Source of the DNA: Henckelia pumila
Lineage: Eukaryota > Streptophyta > Magnoliopsida > Lamiales > Gesneriaceae
DNA length: 64,000 nt
Reading direction: 5' to 3'
Assembly (NCBI RefSeq): GCF_033568475.1
Contig: NC_133123.1
Location: 24,538,622 to 24,602,621 of the forward strand
Shown here piece after piece: positions 12,221-22,559 of this stretch. Position numbers and translations under genes: made by a program. The notes under the pieces were generated by a model, which worked only from the letters and a program-made list of their open reading frames with translations, was not told where the DNA came from and searched no databases. Position 1 is the first letter of the stretch; each line of letters begins with the position of its first letter.

Positions 12221-13974
12221 TTAATATAATCTTATATTTATCATAGTAAATAAACGCAGTCATAGAATAAGATCAACGATGATCACATGGTTGCGCCACT
12301 CAAATATACGTAACATATAGATTGTGTTTGAAAGTAGTCGGACCCGTGGTGTTCAACTTATACGTGCTCACAACAGAAATGCCTCGTGCCAATCAAAAAA
12401 CTCCGGTACCTCCAGAGACCCAGCCCAAAAAAAAAAATTTACTACTAGCCTAGTCCAGCCAAGCCCAGTCCACCTTTTCAAGTCCAGCCCAAACCTTAAT
12501 TATCACTTTCCAATTTGTAGTTGGTGGCTTTTTCTCAATTGAGATTTTATTTTCTCATAGGTTGTACTCTGGACATTAGACAACACTCAACAACCCACCC
12601 TTTTGAGCAACCCACCTCCACCTTATTTTTTAAAAAAAAAAAGTCTTTCCTGTGTTTTTTTAATGTTATTTTTTTTTCTTTTTTGTTTTTACTTTGAATT
12701 ATCTATCCATGTTTCTCTCATTTTTTTATTTTTTGCTTACGCATTTTTTTAATTTGGAATTTTTGAAATTTCTCGTTCTTTCCTAATTTTTTTTGAAAAT
12801 ATTTCTTATTTTTTTATTTTCTTAGTATTTGTTTATTATTTATTTTTTTTTAACCACTGTTATTTTATAAAAACTGAAAAATTGATTTTTTTTGTGATTC
12901 AATTAAAAAATTTTAAGACTTTAAAATTTGTGATCCAACCCACAAATTGTTTATTCGACCCAAAAAAAATATCAAACTTTAAATCAACAATATAACAATA
13001 TGAGACCCTTTAATCTCAAAAAACAAAAACAATATGACACTCCTTGCACAAATCCAAATCTAGTGTTCTTTTCATTTTTCTTTGTCATTCAATTTTCATT
13101 CTATTTGTTTTAAACAAAATTATAATTACTTATGTTTATAATAATTAATATTTAATTTATTAATATGTAAATTCAGGAAAAATGGGAAAACAAAAAATAT
13201 GTGTCTTGTTTTGTTATATTCGTTTTCTATTTATTTTAAAAACGAAAGTTATATATATTTATTGTATTCTATATTTGGTGTCTTTGAAGTTGAAGTGTAA
13301 GTGTGTAAACTCAAACTTTAGTGATATATAGAATCTCGTAGTATAACTGTATAACACTCAATTTTATGTTTCAAAATCTCGTAATCACAAATACGTTGAC
13401 TAGTATAATATAATTAATTAATTATATATATCGGTAGTTTTTTATATTTTTTGTTAATTATATGTAATTTATTATATTAAGTTCAAACCCACCCCAACTC
13501 GGAATCTTGGATCCGTCCCTGGGTACCTCCAACTATAGACAGCTCGATGCCATCACCAATGGCCGAGCCACGTTAATGGCCACCCGGGCCGAAATTTTTT
13601 AAAAATTTTATATATAAAAATTTTTAATAATTTTAATTTGGATTAGTTTAGTATTAGCCCGTGTAGCTCGATTCAAAATTTCAAAAGATTCGAGAGATTA
13701 ACATCTCCAGGTTTAAATTTTTTCGAACCATTGTGATTCGTAACTCTGGATGCAGTTGACCATGACTAAAAATCGGGTTATTCAGAAGAAGTCCTACATG
13801 AGACATTAGAGGCGGATAGAAGGGGTGGCAAGCCTGGGCTGTAGCCCAGGCCTGCTTTGGCCCAGAATAGATGAATATTAGTAATAAAAAAAAATCTGCC
13901 TAAATCAAATTTAGTCCAACCCAATATCATTCTTCCTCTACACTACAAAGTACAATTGTACAAGGGCTAAACAA
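12221..13974. other. AT-rich intergenic DNA with unclassified repeat scraps
   Basis: Long T-rich and A-rich stretches (12600-13480) without coding signal. Fragments near 13520-13600 (CACCCGGGCCGAAATTTT) and 13820-13870 (GCCTGGGCTGTAGCCCAGGC, a short palindrome) look like pieces of dispersed repeats, but I cannot name the family. Confidence 0.4.
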
Positions 13975-14078
13975 CGGTAATTTATAATTCAGTTCCCAAT
14001 CCTAAACTTAAATTGGTGATCAGTCCCTGTCAGAAAAAAACTTTGTTTAAACTTCCTGGGCCCACATGTTTTGTTATG

Positions 14079-14450
14079 GATGAAATTCGGTACAAAACAT
14101 GAAAAATATGGTACAAGTACATGATATTTGAGTATCAACTGTTTTAAATGATGGTACTAATTTATTATTTTTTAGTACTACAATTTGTAAACAAATATTA
14201 ATATAATGACACATTTGTTTTCTTTAGATGACAATCGGTACAAAATATTAGAAATACGGTACTAATATATGAGATTTTGAGTATCAAATGTGTTAGATCT
14301 TGTATAAATATATAATTTTTGAATACTAAGAACATATTGATATCAATAACACATTTATTTTATTTGGATGAAAATCAGTACAAAACATTGAAAATATGGT
14401 ATTCATATCTGATATTGAAGTACCCAATGTGTTAGATCTAGTACAAATGG
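14079..14450. repeat. Three tandem units of about 140-150 bp
   Basis: Units starting near 14079, 14228 and 14368 each begin GATGAAAATC-like, then carry GGTACAAAACAT, ATATGGTAC and GAGTATCAA-like blocks and end near GTGTTAGATC. They are diverged from each other and part of the larger element's left arm. Confidence 0.7.
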
Positions 14451-14772
14451 GGAAATTGCATATATCACCCTTGTGAAATCTCGTGTTAGCTAATAACCCC
14501 CTGTGAAAATTTTTTAAGCTAATAACCCCTTGTGATTCTATATTTGTAGCATACACACCCTTTTAAGTTGAAAAATGACGAAAATACCCCTACATAAAAT
14601 AAATGATAAATTAAATAGTTCATAAAAGTTAAGGGCATTTTCGTCATTTTTTAGCCAGAAGGGGTGTGTATGCTATAAATCTAGAATCACAGGGGGATAT
14701 TAGCTTAAAAAATTTTCACAGGGGGTTATTAGCTAACACGTGATTTCACAAGGGTGATATATGCAATTTCCC
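14449..14772. mobile_element. Mutator-like fold-back MITE (ATATATCACCC family), copy 2, nested
   Basis: 324 bp, nearly all inverted arms with only a few bases of centre. Left end GGGGAAATTGCATATATCAC, right end its complement. TACAAAT flanks both sides (14442-14448 and 14773-14779), a 7 bp match to what should be a 9 bp duplication. Nested in the element at 13975-15045. Confidence 0.82.
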
Positions 14773-15167
14773 TACAAATATATGATTTTTGAGTACTCAA
14801 ACATATGTTGCAAGTTCACATTAATAAAGATGTTTAGATTTTATACTCAAAATCTTATTTTTTGTACTCGATCTTGAATAATTAGTGCTCAAATATCATG
14901 TACTTGTACCATATTTTCAATGTTTTGTACTCAATTTTATCCGAAAAAAATAATGTGGGCCCAGGGAGTGCAAACAACTTTTTTTCTGACAAGGGACTGA
15001 TTCTTAAGTTGACTTTTGGTTTAGGGACTGAACACTAATTCATCCGCTAAACAAATTTGTTTTTTGTTCTTGTTTTCTCACAACGTACGAGAAGAGAATT
15101 TGCTTTTCTTTTTTTTTTTTCTTGCTAATTTCTTCACAACGCGTTGTACGAGAAGAGGGGTTTTGAA

Positions 15168-15862
15168 TAGGGATGGCAATTTTCTCCGAACCCGATGTAG
15201 AATCCGATACCCGACCCGAATGAAGGAGAGTATGGAGGTGTTTTTTGGACTAGGTTAAAAAAATAGATAAATGGGTATGGGGATCTCGTATATGGGTATG
15301 GAGGCGGATGTAGTGATATCCTACCTATACCCAACCCGATACCCGATTAAATATAATATAAATATAAATTTATATTTATTTACATATTAATTTATATTAA
15401 AGAAATGCTGATTTAATTTTTTTTGTTGTTGAATTATGTTAGTTGGATTTAACAATGAAAATTATTACGATAAATCTAACGCTATTATGTAGGATAATAA
15501 TCTTGAGATAAATTATTTATAATATTTTGTTATTTCTTATAATTCTTAGGTTATTAGATTATTGATTTATTTTATCTTTCATTTTTTTTTCTTATTTTTC
15601 TCTTCTAAATTTGATATAAAATATGATAAATAAGCATATTTTTATCAAAATAATTCAAATTTGAACAAATGTATTTGTATGGGGTAGATAGATAAATGGG
15701 ATATGGGTAGGGTATGGATATCCGATACTCCGACGGATATGGGGATGAGGATGAAATTGAATACCCGACGGGTATGGGTATGAGTATGGGGATGGATTTA
15801 ATAAATGGGTATGGGGATGGATACATGATATCCTATCCATACCCGACTCATTGTCATTCCTA
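15168..15862. mobile_element. hAT-like element with GGTATGGGGAT subterminal repeats, perfect 8 bp TSD
   Basis: 695 bp. GTTTTGAA is duplicated at 15160-15167 and 15863-15870. The ends are TAGGGATGGCAAT and, inverted, TAGGAATGACAAT. About 170 bp at the left and 180 bp at the right consist of variants of GGGTATGGG, CCCGATACCC and GGATATGGG; the middle is plain AT-rich DNA. Open frames of 60-76 codons run through these repeats and are not genes. Confidence 0.88.
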
Positions 15863-16041
15863 GTTTTGAATATCTGCCTATTATCAATATATAAATACTA
15901 ATTATGAGATTAGGAATTTAAATATAACTAAAACTTGATTTCTTATTCTCAATTTTCTCGTTTAGTCGTTTTAATAGTTATTAGAAATATTTTATGGTAT
16001 CTACTCTCACAGAACATTATATATGGTATTATGGTTGTTCC

Positions 16042-16422
16042 TAGGGCTGGGCGAACATACCGAAAATTTCGATATACCGCATTTACCGTACCGAAATATA
16101 CCGAACTAAATTCTCATAAATATATAATAAATATATTTATGCTACATTTTTTTTATTTCTTGTGAATTTTTTATGCTCACACATCTTCGGTATAGATGGT
16201 ATTTTACTGATATATACGATATTTTGGATATTTTTTCGATATAAACTATATTTTACGGATACAGTATCGAAATTCGGTAAACCAAAATTTCATTACGGTA
16301 TCGGTAAGAGATTTATAGGATACCGAAAATTCGGCACAATGTCGGTATTCGTATTTTCAATACCAAATTTTTCGGTATGATATTATTTCAAAAATTCGGT
16401 ATACCATAGCGAACCAGCTCTA
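16042..16422. mobile_element. hAT-like element with CGGTATACC / TACCGAAAT subterminal repeats
   Basis: 381 bp. Flanks GTTGTTCC (16034-16041) and GTTGATCC (16423-16430) match at 7 of 8. The ends are TAGGGCTGGGCGAAC and, inverted, TAGAGCTGGTTCGC. The interior is filled with TACCGAAA, TTCGGTA and ATACCG words. Non-coding. Confidence 0.83.
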
Positions 16423-17701
16423 GTTGATCCTCGATATGGGCATATAGCTATTTTTTGTGTCTACTCTCGATTTAATTAATACATTGACTTTTCAAAAATT
16501 TTAGCCACCCTTAATTAATTTCTGACTCTGTCCCTGTGAGACATTGATTGATTCTGACTTTTATTGATATTATCAATTTATCATTGTGTATGATATAAAA
16601 GATTATGTCTTTGTTAGAATAAATTTTTGTACAAACCTTTTTTATTAAAAATATGTAATAATAACATCAATATACGGACATTCAATGTACCAAAAATGCA
16701 CCATGCCATGTTGAATCTAAAACAAAATCGGAAAATATGATTTTTTTAAAAATACATATTTTATTTTTAAAATTTATTTTAACATTTTATTTTCGAAAAT
16801 GGATTAAGTAATTAGTGTGAAAAAAAAAATTCGATAAGTTTTTTTCCATATTTCTTTAATAATTTATTTATTTTGATTTTTTACACATATTTGAGAAAAA
16901 AATTATTATATTTCGATTAATTTTTTATTTTTGGATTAATTATTTCTGCATATTAAGTTCCGAAATCTCCAAAAAAATATAGATATTTTTTTATATTTTG
17001 ATTTTTTGTGAAAATTATCTAAATATTATTTCCAATATTTTTATTTTTAATTTCACATAATTTAAATCAAAACGTACACCATTTTGATAATCAAATTTGT
17101 GTCAGATTTCAAGAATATATCATAAATTGTGAGCTGGTAGAATTAATATGATAAGCTTATATTTTCTCATAATATTACTTGTACATATTTTATGTTGTTG
17201 AAAGGTGATATTCATTGTATTTAAATTTTCCATTACGATTTTTCAATGAAATTAAATGTATAATATGATAACTCCATTATTTTACATCGTCTCTAAATTT
17301 CACAGTTTATTTGAGAAACCAAATTTATTTTTATTTCTGACTATATTGTTCTTTTATACATTATTTTCTATTTTTTCACATCGATTTCCATGTTATTATT
17401 AGGTTTTAAAAAAAATCAAAATGATGAACTCGTTTTGTATTTTAAAATGATGAACTCGTGTTGAATTCATAAAATAAGTCAAATATGTTCATGGTATAAA
17501 ATTCTTCATAACATAAAGGATTTAATAGTTAGCATTGAAAAGGTGATAATAAAAAACCAAAGTGAAAATTTAGTTGAATGTCATGATTGATGCAGAAATT
17601 TAAAGGTATTGTATATTTAGCATACTTTTTCGATTTTACGTACGTATGGATAGATAGAAAATTATATATTGTTTTGTATGTACTATGTAGTGAAATTTTT
17701 T
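16423..17701. other. AT-rich intergenic DNA, nothing recognised
   Basis: No open frame above background and no clear terminal repeats. Confidence 0.5.
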
Positions 17702-18148
17702 GGGAAAATTGCATATATCACCCCTGTGAAATCCCGAGTTTGCTAATAACACCTTATGAAATTTTTTTAAGCTAATAACCCCCTATGATTCAAAATTTGT
17801 AGCATACACACCCTTTTCAGTAAAAAATTGACAAAAATACCCTTACTTAAATAAATAATTAAATTAATTTTGTTTTATAATTTTATATTTAATTGAGTAA
17901 AATAATCAAATTTTATTTAAATAACTATGAAAATTATATATAATTATTTTATCATAATATTTGTCAAACACGAAATATATTTTAATATTAAATTATATTA
18001 TAACATTAAGGGAAATTTAGTCATTTTTTAGCCAGAAGGGATGTATGCTACAGATTTAGAATCATAAGGGGCTTCTAGCTCAAAAAAATTTCATAGGGGG
18101 TTATCAGCAAACACACGATTTCACAGGGGTGATATATGCAATTTTCCC
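17702..18148. mobile_element. Mutator-like fold-back MITE (ATATATCACCC family), copy 3
   Basis: 447 bp with perfect 9 bp target duplication AAATTTTTT (17693-17701 and 18149-18157). Ends GGGAAAATTGCATATATCAC and complement. Arms as in the copies at 11607, 14449 and 48448; the AT-rich core resembles that of the 11607 copy but is shorter. Confidence 0.87.
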
Positions 18149-18643
18149 AAATTTTTTTATATGATAAAAATGATTAAAGAGACTATTTTAATGGAAGATT
18201 GCACATAATCAAAGTCATCCAAGAATCAGCATACATCTTAGTTTTGGTTATGGCAGAGGTGGATAAATAGAAATTTAAGAGTCGAAGATGATTTAAATTT
18301 GTTTTGTAATTACACGATATTTAAATTAAATAATGTCATAAAAATCTATGTTTGATACATTTTTAAAAAATTATCGAATAACTGGTAATATTTTTTAAAG
18401 TATTTTTTTAAAAAATAATTTCTTTTTAAAGTAATTTTTTAATGTTGTTTTGTATGTAGTTTAATTCACCATGTGTGATGAAAATGAATAATGAGATTAT
18501 GTTAATGGAAGAATGCACCCAAGAGTCATACAATAAATATTCAATATTTCGAGAGTTTTAATAGGTTAAGAAGTGAACGAAAATTGATGAGACAAAGATG
18601 GGTTAAAATATACTACATCGGGAGTGTTTTTCCCCTTTTAGGT

Positions 18644-18900
18644 GGGTGTATTCAAAGTGGGAGATTTAATTTAATTACTTTCATAGAGTCTGGTGGAGTT
18701 TAAAAGTCAATAGGTATTCAATCTAGACTTTTATAAACTTTACGAAAATCCAGAGGTATCCAAAATAGACTTCCGTGGAGTTTTTAAAAGTCATGTGGTA
18801 TTCAACATTGACTTTTAAAAACTTCATAAAAGTCTAGAGATATTCAAATTTTCAATGGATTTTTAATCACTCCATGAAAGTCATTAAAGTACAAACATAA
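18644..18900. repeat. Possible truncated Tourist-like MITE with internal repeats
   Basis: Starts GGGTGTATTCAAAGTGG, a common PIF/Harbinger-type terminus. It continues with three diverged inverted and direct units containing TGGAGTTTAAAAGTC and GACTTTTA-AACTT. A matching right terminus (TTGAATACACCC) was not found, so it is partial or of another origin. Confidence 0.4.
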
Positions 18901-18910
18901 AAGCATAATA

Positions 18911-18990
18911 TGCCCACCATGAGGTGGCACTCAACTATTGGATGCACAATTCATCACATCCAATAGTTGAGTGTCATCTCATGGTGGACA
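18911..18990. repeat. Fold-back repeat with 34 bp arms
   Basis: Arms at 18911-18944 and 18957-18990 are inverted copies with three differences, separated by 12 bases. They begin TGCCCACCATGAG and end near AACTATTGGATG. This is a hairpin MITE or part of one. Confidence 0.8.
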
Positions 18991-19023
18991 CATTAGGTGG
19001 GAACAGTGAGTGAGCATGATAGT

Positions 19024-19054
19024 AAAATTGTATATATATATATATATATATATC
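19024..19054. repeat. TA microsatellite
   Basis: Uninterrupted alternating TA, next to the tandem array that starts at about 19055. Confidence 0.85.
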
Positions 19055-20310
19055 TATACCTATACCTATTTAAAAGTGTGAATAAAAGGTCAAAGTTTTA
19101 CAATTGTGAAATAACAACTTTGTCCTTTTATTTACACTATAAGAAAAACCATATAAAAATATATAGGGTTATGAAAGTAAAAACAACATTTTAGTAAGGG
19201 CATAAACGTAAATTAATATTTATATTATATGTAAAATTGATTATTATGATAAGGTTAAAATTGACAAAGTGTGTTCATATTAGATAAGGATTCAGTTTCC
19301 AAAAAAATTGAAATACCAAAATACTTTATTTTCTATTTTCTTGTAGATAAATGATAAGATCAATCTATATCTATCTATCTATACCTATTTAATCTATACC
19401 TATTTAAAAGTGTGAATAAAAGGTCAAAGTTTTACAATTGTGAAATAACAACTTTGTCCTTTTATTTACACTATAAGAAAAACTATATAAAAATATATAG
19501 GGTTATGAAAGTAAAAACAACATTTTAGTTAGGGCATAAACGTAAATCGTCAAAGTTTTACAATTGTGAAATAACAACTTTGTCCTTTTATTTACACTAT
19601 AAGAAAAACTATATAAAAATATAGAGGGTTATGAAAGTAAAAACAACATTTTAGTTAGGGCATAAACGTAAATCAATATTTATATTATATGTAAAATTGA
19701 TTATTATGATAAGGTTAAAATTAACAAAGTGTGTGCATATTAGATAAGGATTCAGTTTCCAAAAAAATTGAAATACCAAAATACTTTATTTTCTATTTTC
19801 TTGTAGATAAATGATAAGATCAAAATTGACAAAGTATGTACATGTTAGATAATAAGGATTCAGTTTCCAAAAAAATTGAAATACCAAAATACTTTATTTT
19901 CTATTTTCTTGTCTATACATATTTAAAAGTGTGAATAAAAGGTCAAAGTTTTACAATTGTGAAATAACAACTTTGTACTTTTATTTACACTATAAGAAAA
20001 ACCATATAAAAATATATAGGGTTATGAAAGTAAAAACAACATTTTAGTTAGGGCATAAACGTAAATCAATATTTATATTATATGTAAAATTGATTATTAT
20101 GATAAAGTTAAAATTAACAAAGTGTGTGCATATTAGATAAGGATTCAGTTTCCAAAAAAATTGAAATACCAAAATACTTTATTTTCTATTTTCTTGTAGA
20201 TAAATGATAAGATCAAAATTGACAAAGTATGTACATATTAGATAATAAGGATTCAGTTTACAAAAAAATTAAAATACTAAAATACTTTATTTTCTATTTT
20301 CTTGTAGATA
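19055..20310. repeat. Irregular complex tandem array
   Basis: Two blocks alternate. Block A starts CTATTTAAAAGTGTG and holds an inverted repeat (22 bp arms, for example 19077-19098 and 19116-19137). Block B starts near GATAAGGATTCAGTTTCC and ends TTCTTGTAGATAA. Block A occurs near 19065, 19400, 19548 (left end missing) and 19920. Block B occurs near 19285, 19745, 19855, 20135 and 20245. Spacing is unequal, so several rounds of unequal duplication are likely. No coding capacity. Confidence 0.82.
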
Positions 20311-20568
20311 AAGTGAATATATTTTTACACAAATATTTTTAAAAAAATTCAACAAAAATCTTAATTAAATACTAAGAGATTGAAACACCAGATATTTGAT
20401 TTTTTTGTTTGTAAACTGGATAAACGTATTATTTTAAAAAATCTTATATATTTTAATTTGTGTAAGGACCTATTGAGATAAATAATTATATCATGAGTTC
20501 ATATTTAAATATAAAAAATATTAGATTTTTAAAAGTATTAATATATATATATATATATATAGATATAA

Positions 20569-20685
20569 AGTTCTTTTATGGTGCCCAACACTATATGCCC
20601 ACTTCATGTCCATCATGTACAATAGATGAGTTGACTTGTACATGGTGGGCATGAAGTGGGCATATAGTGTTGGGCACCATAAAAG

Positions 20686-20689
<4 letters not shown>
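20569..20689. repeat. Fold-back element with perfect 40 bp inverted arms
   Basis: Arms 20569-20608 and 20650-20689 are exact reverse complements, starting AGTTCTTTTATGGTGCCCAA. The stem continues inward for 13 more bp with two mismatches, leaving a 15-base loop. TA repeats flank both sides. Perfect arms mean either recent insertion or gene conversion between arms. Confidence 0.88.

Positions 20690-20741
<52 letters not shown>
20690..20741. repeat. TA microsatellite
   Basis: About 52 bases of alternating TA abutting the fold-back element. Confidence 0.85.
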
Positions 20742-20744
<3 letters not shown>

Positions 20745-22063
20745 AATTCTTCGTTCGATTTATTTGTGTTTTCTTGAATTGATTGCATTCAATGAACTGA
20801 TCCCTAGTTGAATCGTTATATTTATTTGAAATCTAGCGCTTGAGAGAAAATTGAATAGGACCGTAGGAAATTACATCGTTGATGTTTATAGAGTTCGTGA
20901 GACCTATAACTTCAATGAAGTCGTTAAAAGGATTCTTGTGTTATTAAAATATTAAAGTTGTAACTTTACCATCAAATATAGATTTTGATAAATGAAAAGC
21001 ATTCGATTCTACAATTTATAAGATATCAAGCATTAGATTTTGAATTTTTAAAAAAATGAATATATTTAAGTCAAAAGACAAAATCAACTGAAAAAAACGT
21101 GCCTAAGAGTGAATGAAAATTGAAGCCATTGAACACCCATGTTGGTGCATTAATTTGTGATTTTTAACACAGTTGATGTTTATGCACCAATGTATACGCA
21201 CACATTAATAATCTGAACCCACTGAACATCCACGTTGGTGTATCCCTCGATTTAACCTCCGCATTAGTCAATGGGTCTTGACTCATATAGAATGGGGTCC
21301 CTTTCGAGGTCAAATCTTTTTAAAATTAATAATCTGAGCCCACAAATTCGTCCCAATTAATCCTAGAAATCTATTTTTAAAAAAATTTCCAAAAATTCAC
21401 GTGAGAGCAAGTGCGAGACACAATTCACACAAACGTCTGGCACGTGCATCCCACGCACAGTTGTTGGGGCGTGAATTTTATTTTTAAAAAGGAATTTAAA
21501 ATTTTAAAAATTTGTACAGTCGTTGATCGTTGGGTTTACAAAAATAGTTTTAAAAAAATAAAACTTTTTTAATCAAAAAATAAATTATATTAATTAAAAA
21601 TAATTATATTTATTTTAAATTGTATTATTTTTAAAATTGAAAATAAAATTTTAAAGGTGTTTGTTTATTATAAAATTAGAATAAAGAGGTATGAGTTGAC
21701 AGTGAAACTCTCAAATAATAGGGTTGATATTAAATGGATTTGAATGTTTTTTTATGGAAACTTCTAATTTTATTGATTAACAATCGTCCATTACAAGTCT
21801 AACCAATCAAGAGATAAACTTGTAATTTATTGATATTAAATGGATCTGAGTGATACTAATAATTTGAAGATGTTAAAATAATGAGTATGTGGCATGTGGA
21901 TCTAACGTTTTTTATGAGTTGGAAGGTGGATTAATCCGTACCAATGCGGATGCCCATACAACGTATGCTACACTTGCTATAATTAAATTTTTTTTAAACA
22001 AGGAAATTATTAAGGAATAGAGTACAAAAATTTAGTTAAAAATCAGTATGTTAAGTCAAATTA
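20742..22063. other. Non-coding DNA, no gene recognised
   Basis: AT-rich with short diverged repeats of an AACACCCATGTTGGTGCAT-like phrase near 21130 and 21220. No open frame of interest and no clear element boundaries. Confidence 0.4.
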
Positions 22064-22168
22064 CACTACAAAAAATTTGTGGATTAGTAACGGATTTATA
22101 GATGAAAATATGATTATGTTACTAACTAGTGACAAATATATTAAATCTGTCGTAAATATTATTTTCTG

Positions 22169-22455
22169 ATGGAATAGTGAATGGTTGGTCTTACATTGAT
22201 CAAGAGATGACCAACACCATTAATCCAGTGGATGCATTTCAAAATGAAGAAGTTAGATATCATTCGATTGATAGCCAATTTATAACAACCATGTGCTTGT
22301 AAGTTGTAGATGTAAATGTTGGTTATGAAGAAATAGATGATATGGATCTTACTGACGATAGCAAGCCAGAAATTATGATAGATTCCGAAGAAGATGATAA
22401 TGAAAATTGTGATATGTATTTTGATGATTTCTCTGATGAATATATGTCTCATTAG
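22169..22455 (+). pseudogene. Acidic coding fragment in the CACTA relic
   Basis: Read from GAT at 22169, the frame is open for about 90 residues apart from one TAA near 22300. It becomes strongly acidic (EEIDDMD, DSEEDDNE) and ends at TAG after EYMSH. Its place ahead of the Transposase_24 gene and its acidic end would suit the C-terminus of the upstream CACTA transposase ORF; this is inference, since no catalytic motif is included. Confidence 0.5.
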
Positions 22456-22559
22456 TTGGTTTTCACTTGTATATATATATATATAAATATGTATTTTATG
22501 TATGTTTTTTATTCATTAACTTAGTTTGTTGCTTCTACTCTATATGATAGTTTATTGCA

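Larger units (their letters stand above)
13975..15045. mobile_element. Mutator-like element with long inverted arms, perfect 9 bp TSD
   Basis: 1071 bp. GCTAAACAA is duplicated at 13966-13974 and 15046-15054. The two ends are inverted copies for about 180 bp, including CAGTCCCTGTCAGAAAAAAA / TTTTTTTCTGACAAGGGACTG and TGGGCCCACAT / ATGTGGGCCCA. The left half contains three tandem units (see 14079-14450). The smaller MITE at 14449-14772 sits inside and must have arrived later. No coding capacity. Confidence 0.87.

Noticed and set aside
15064..15840. Several 60-76 codon frames with repeated PYPY-type residues
   Set aside because: Products of the GGTATGGG repeat inside a bounded transposon.
19055..20310. 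Array resembling CRISPR-type repeats
   Set aside because: Plant nuclear DNA, unequal spacing, no unique spacers of constant length and no associated genes.
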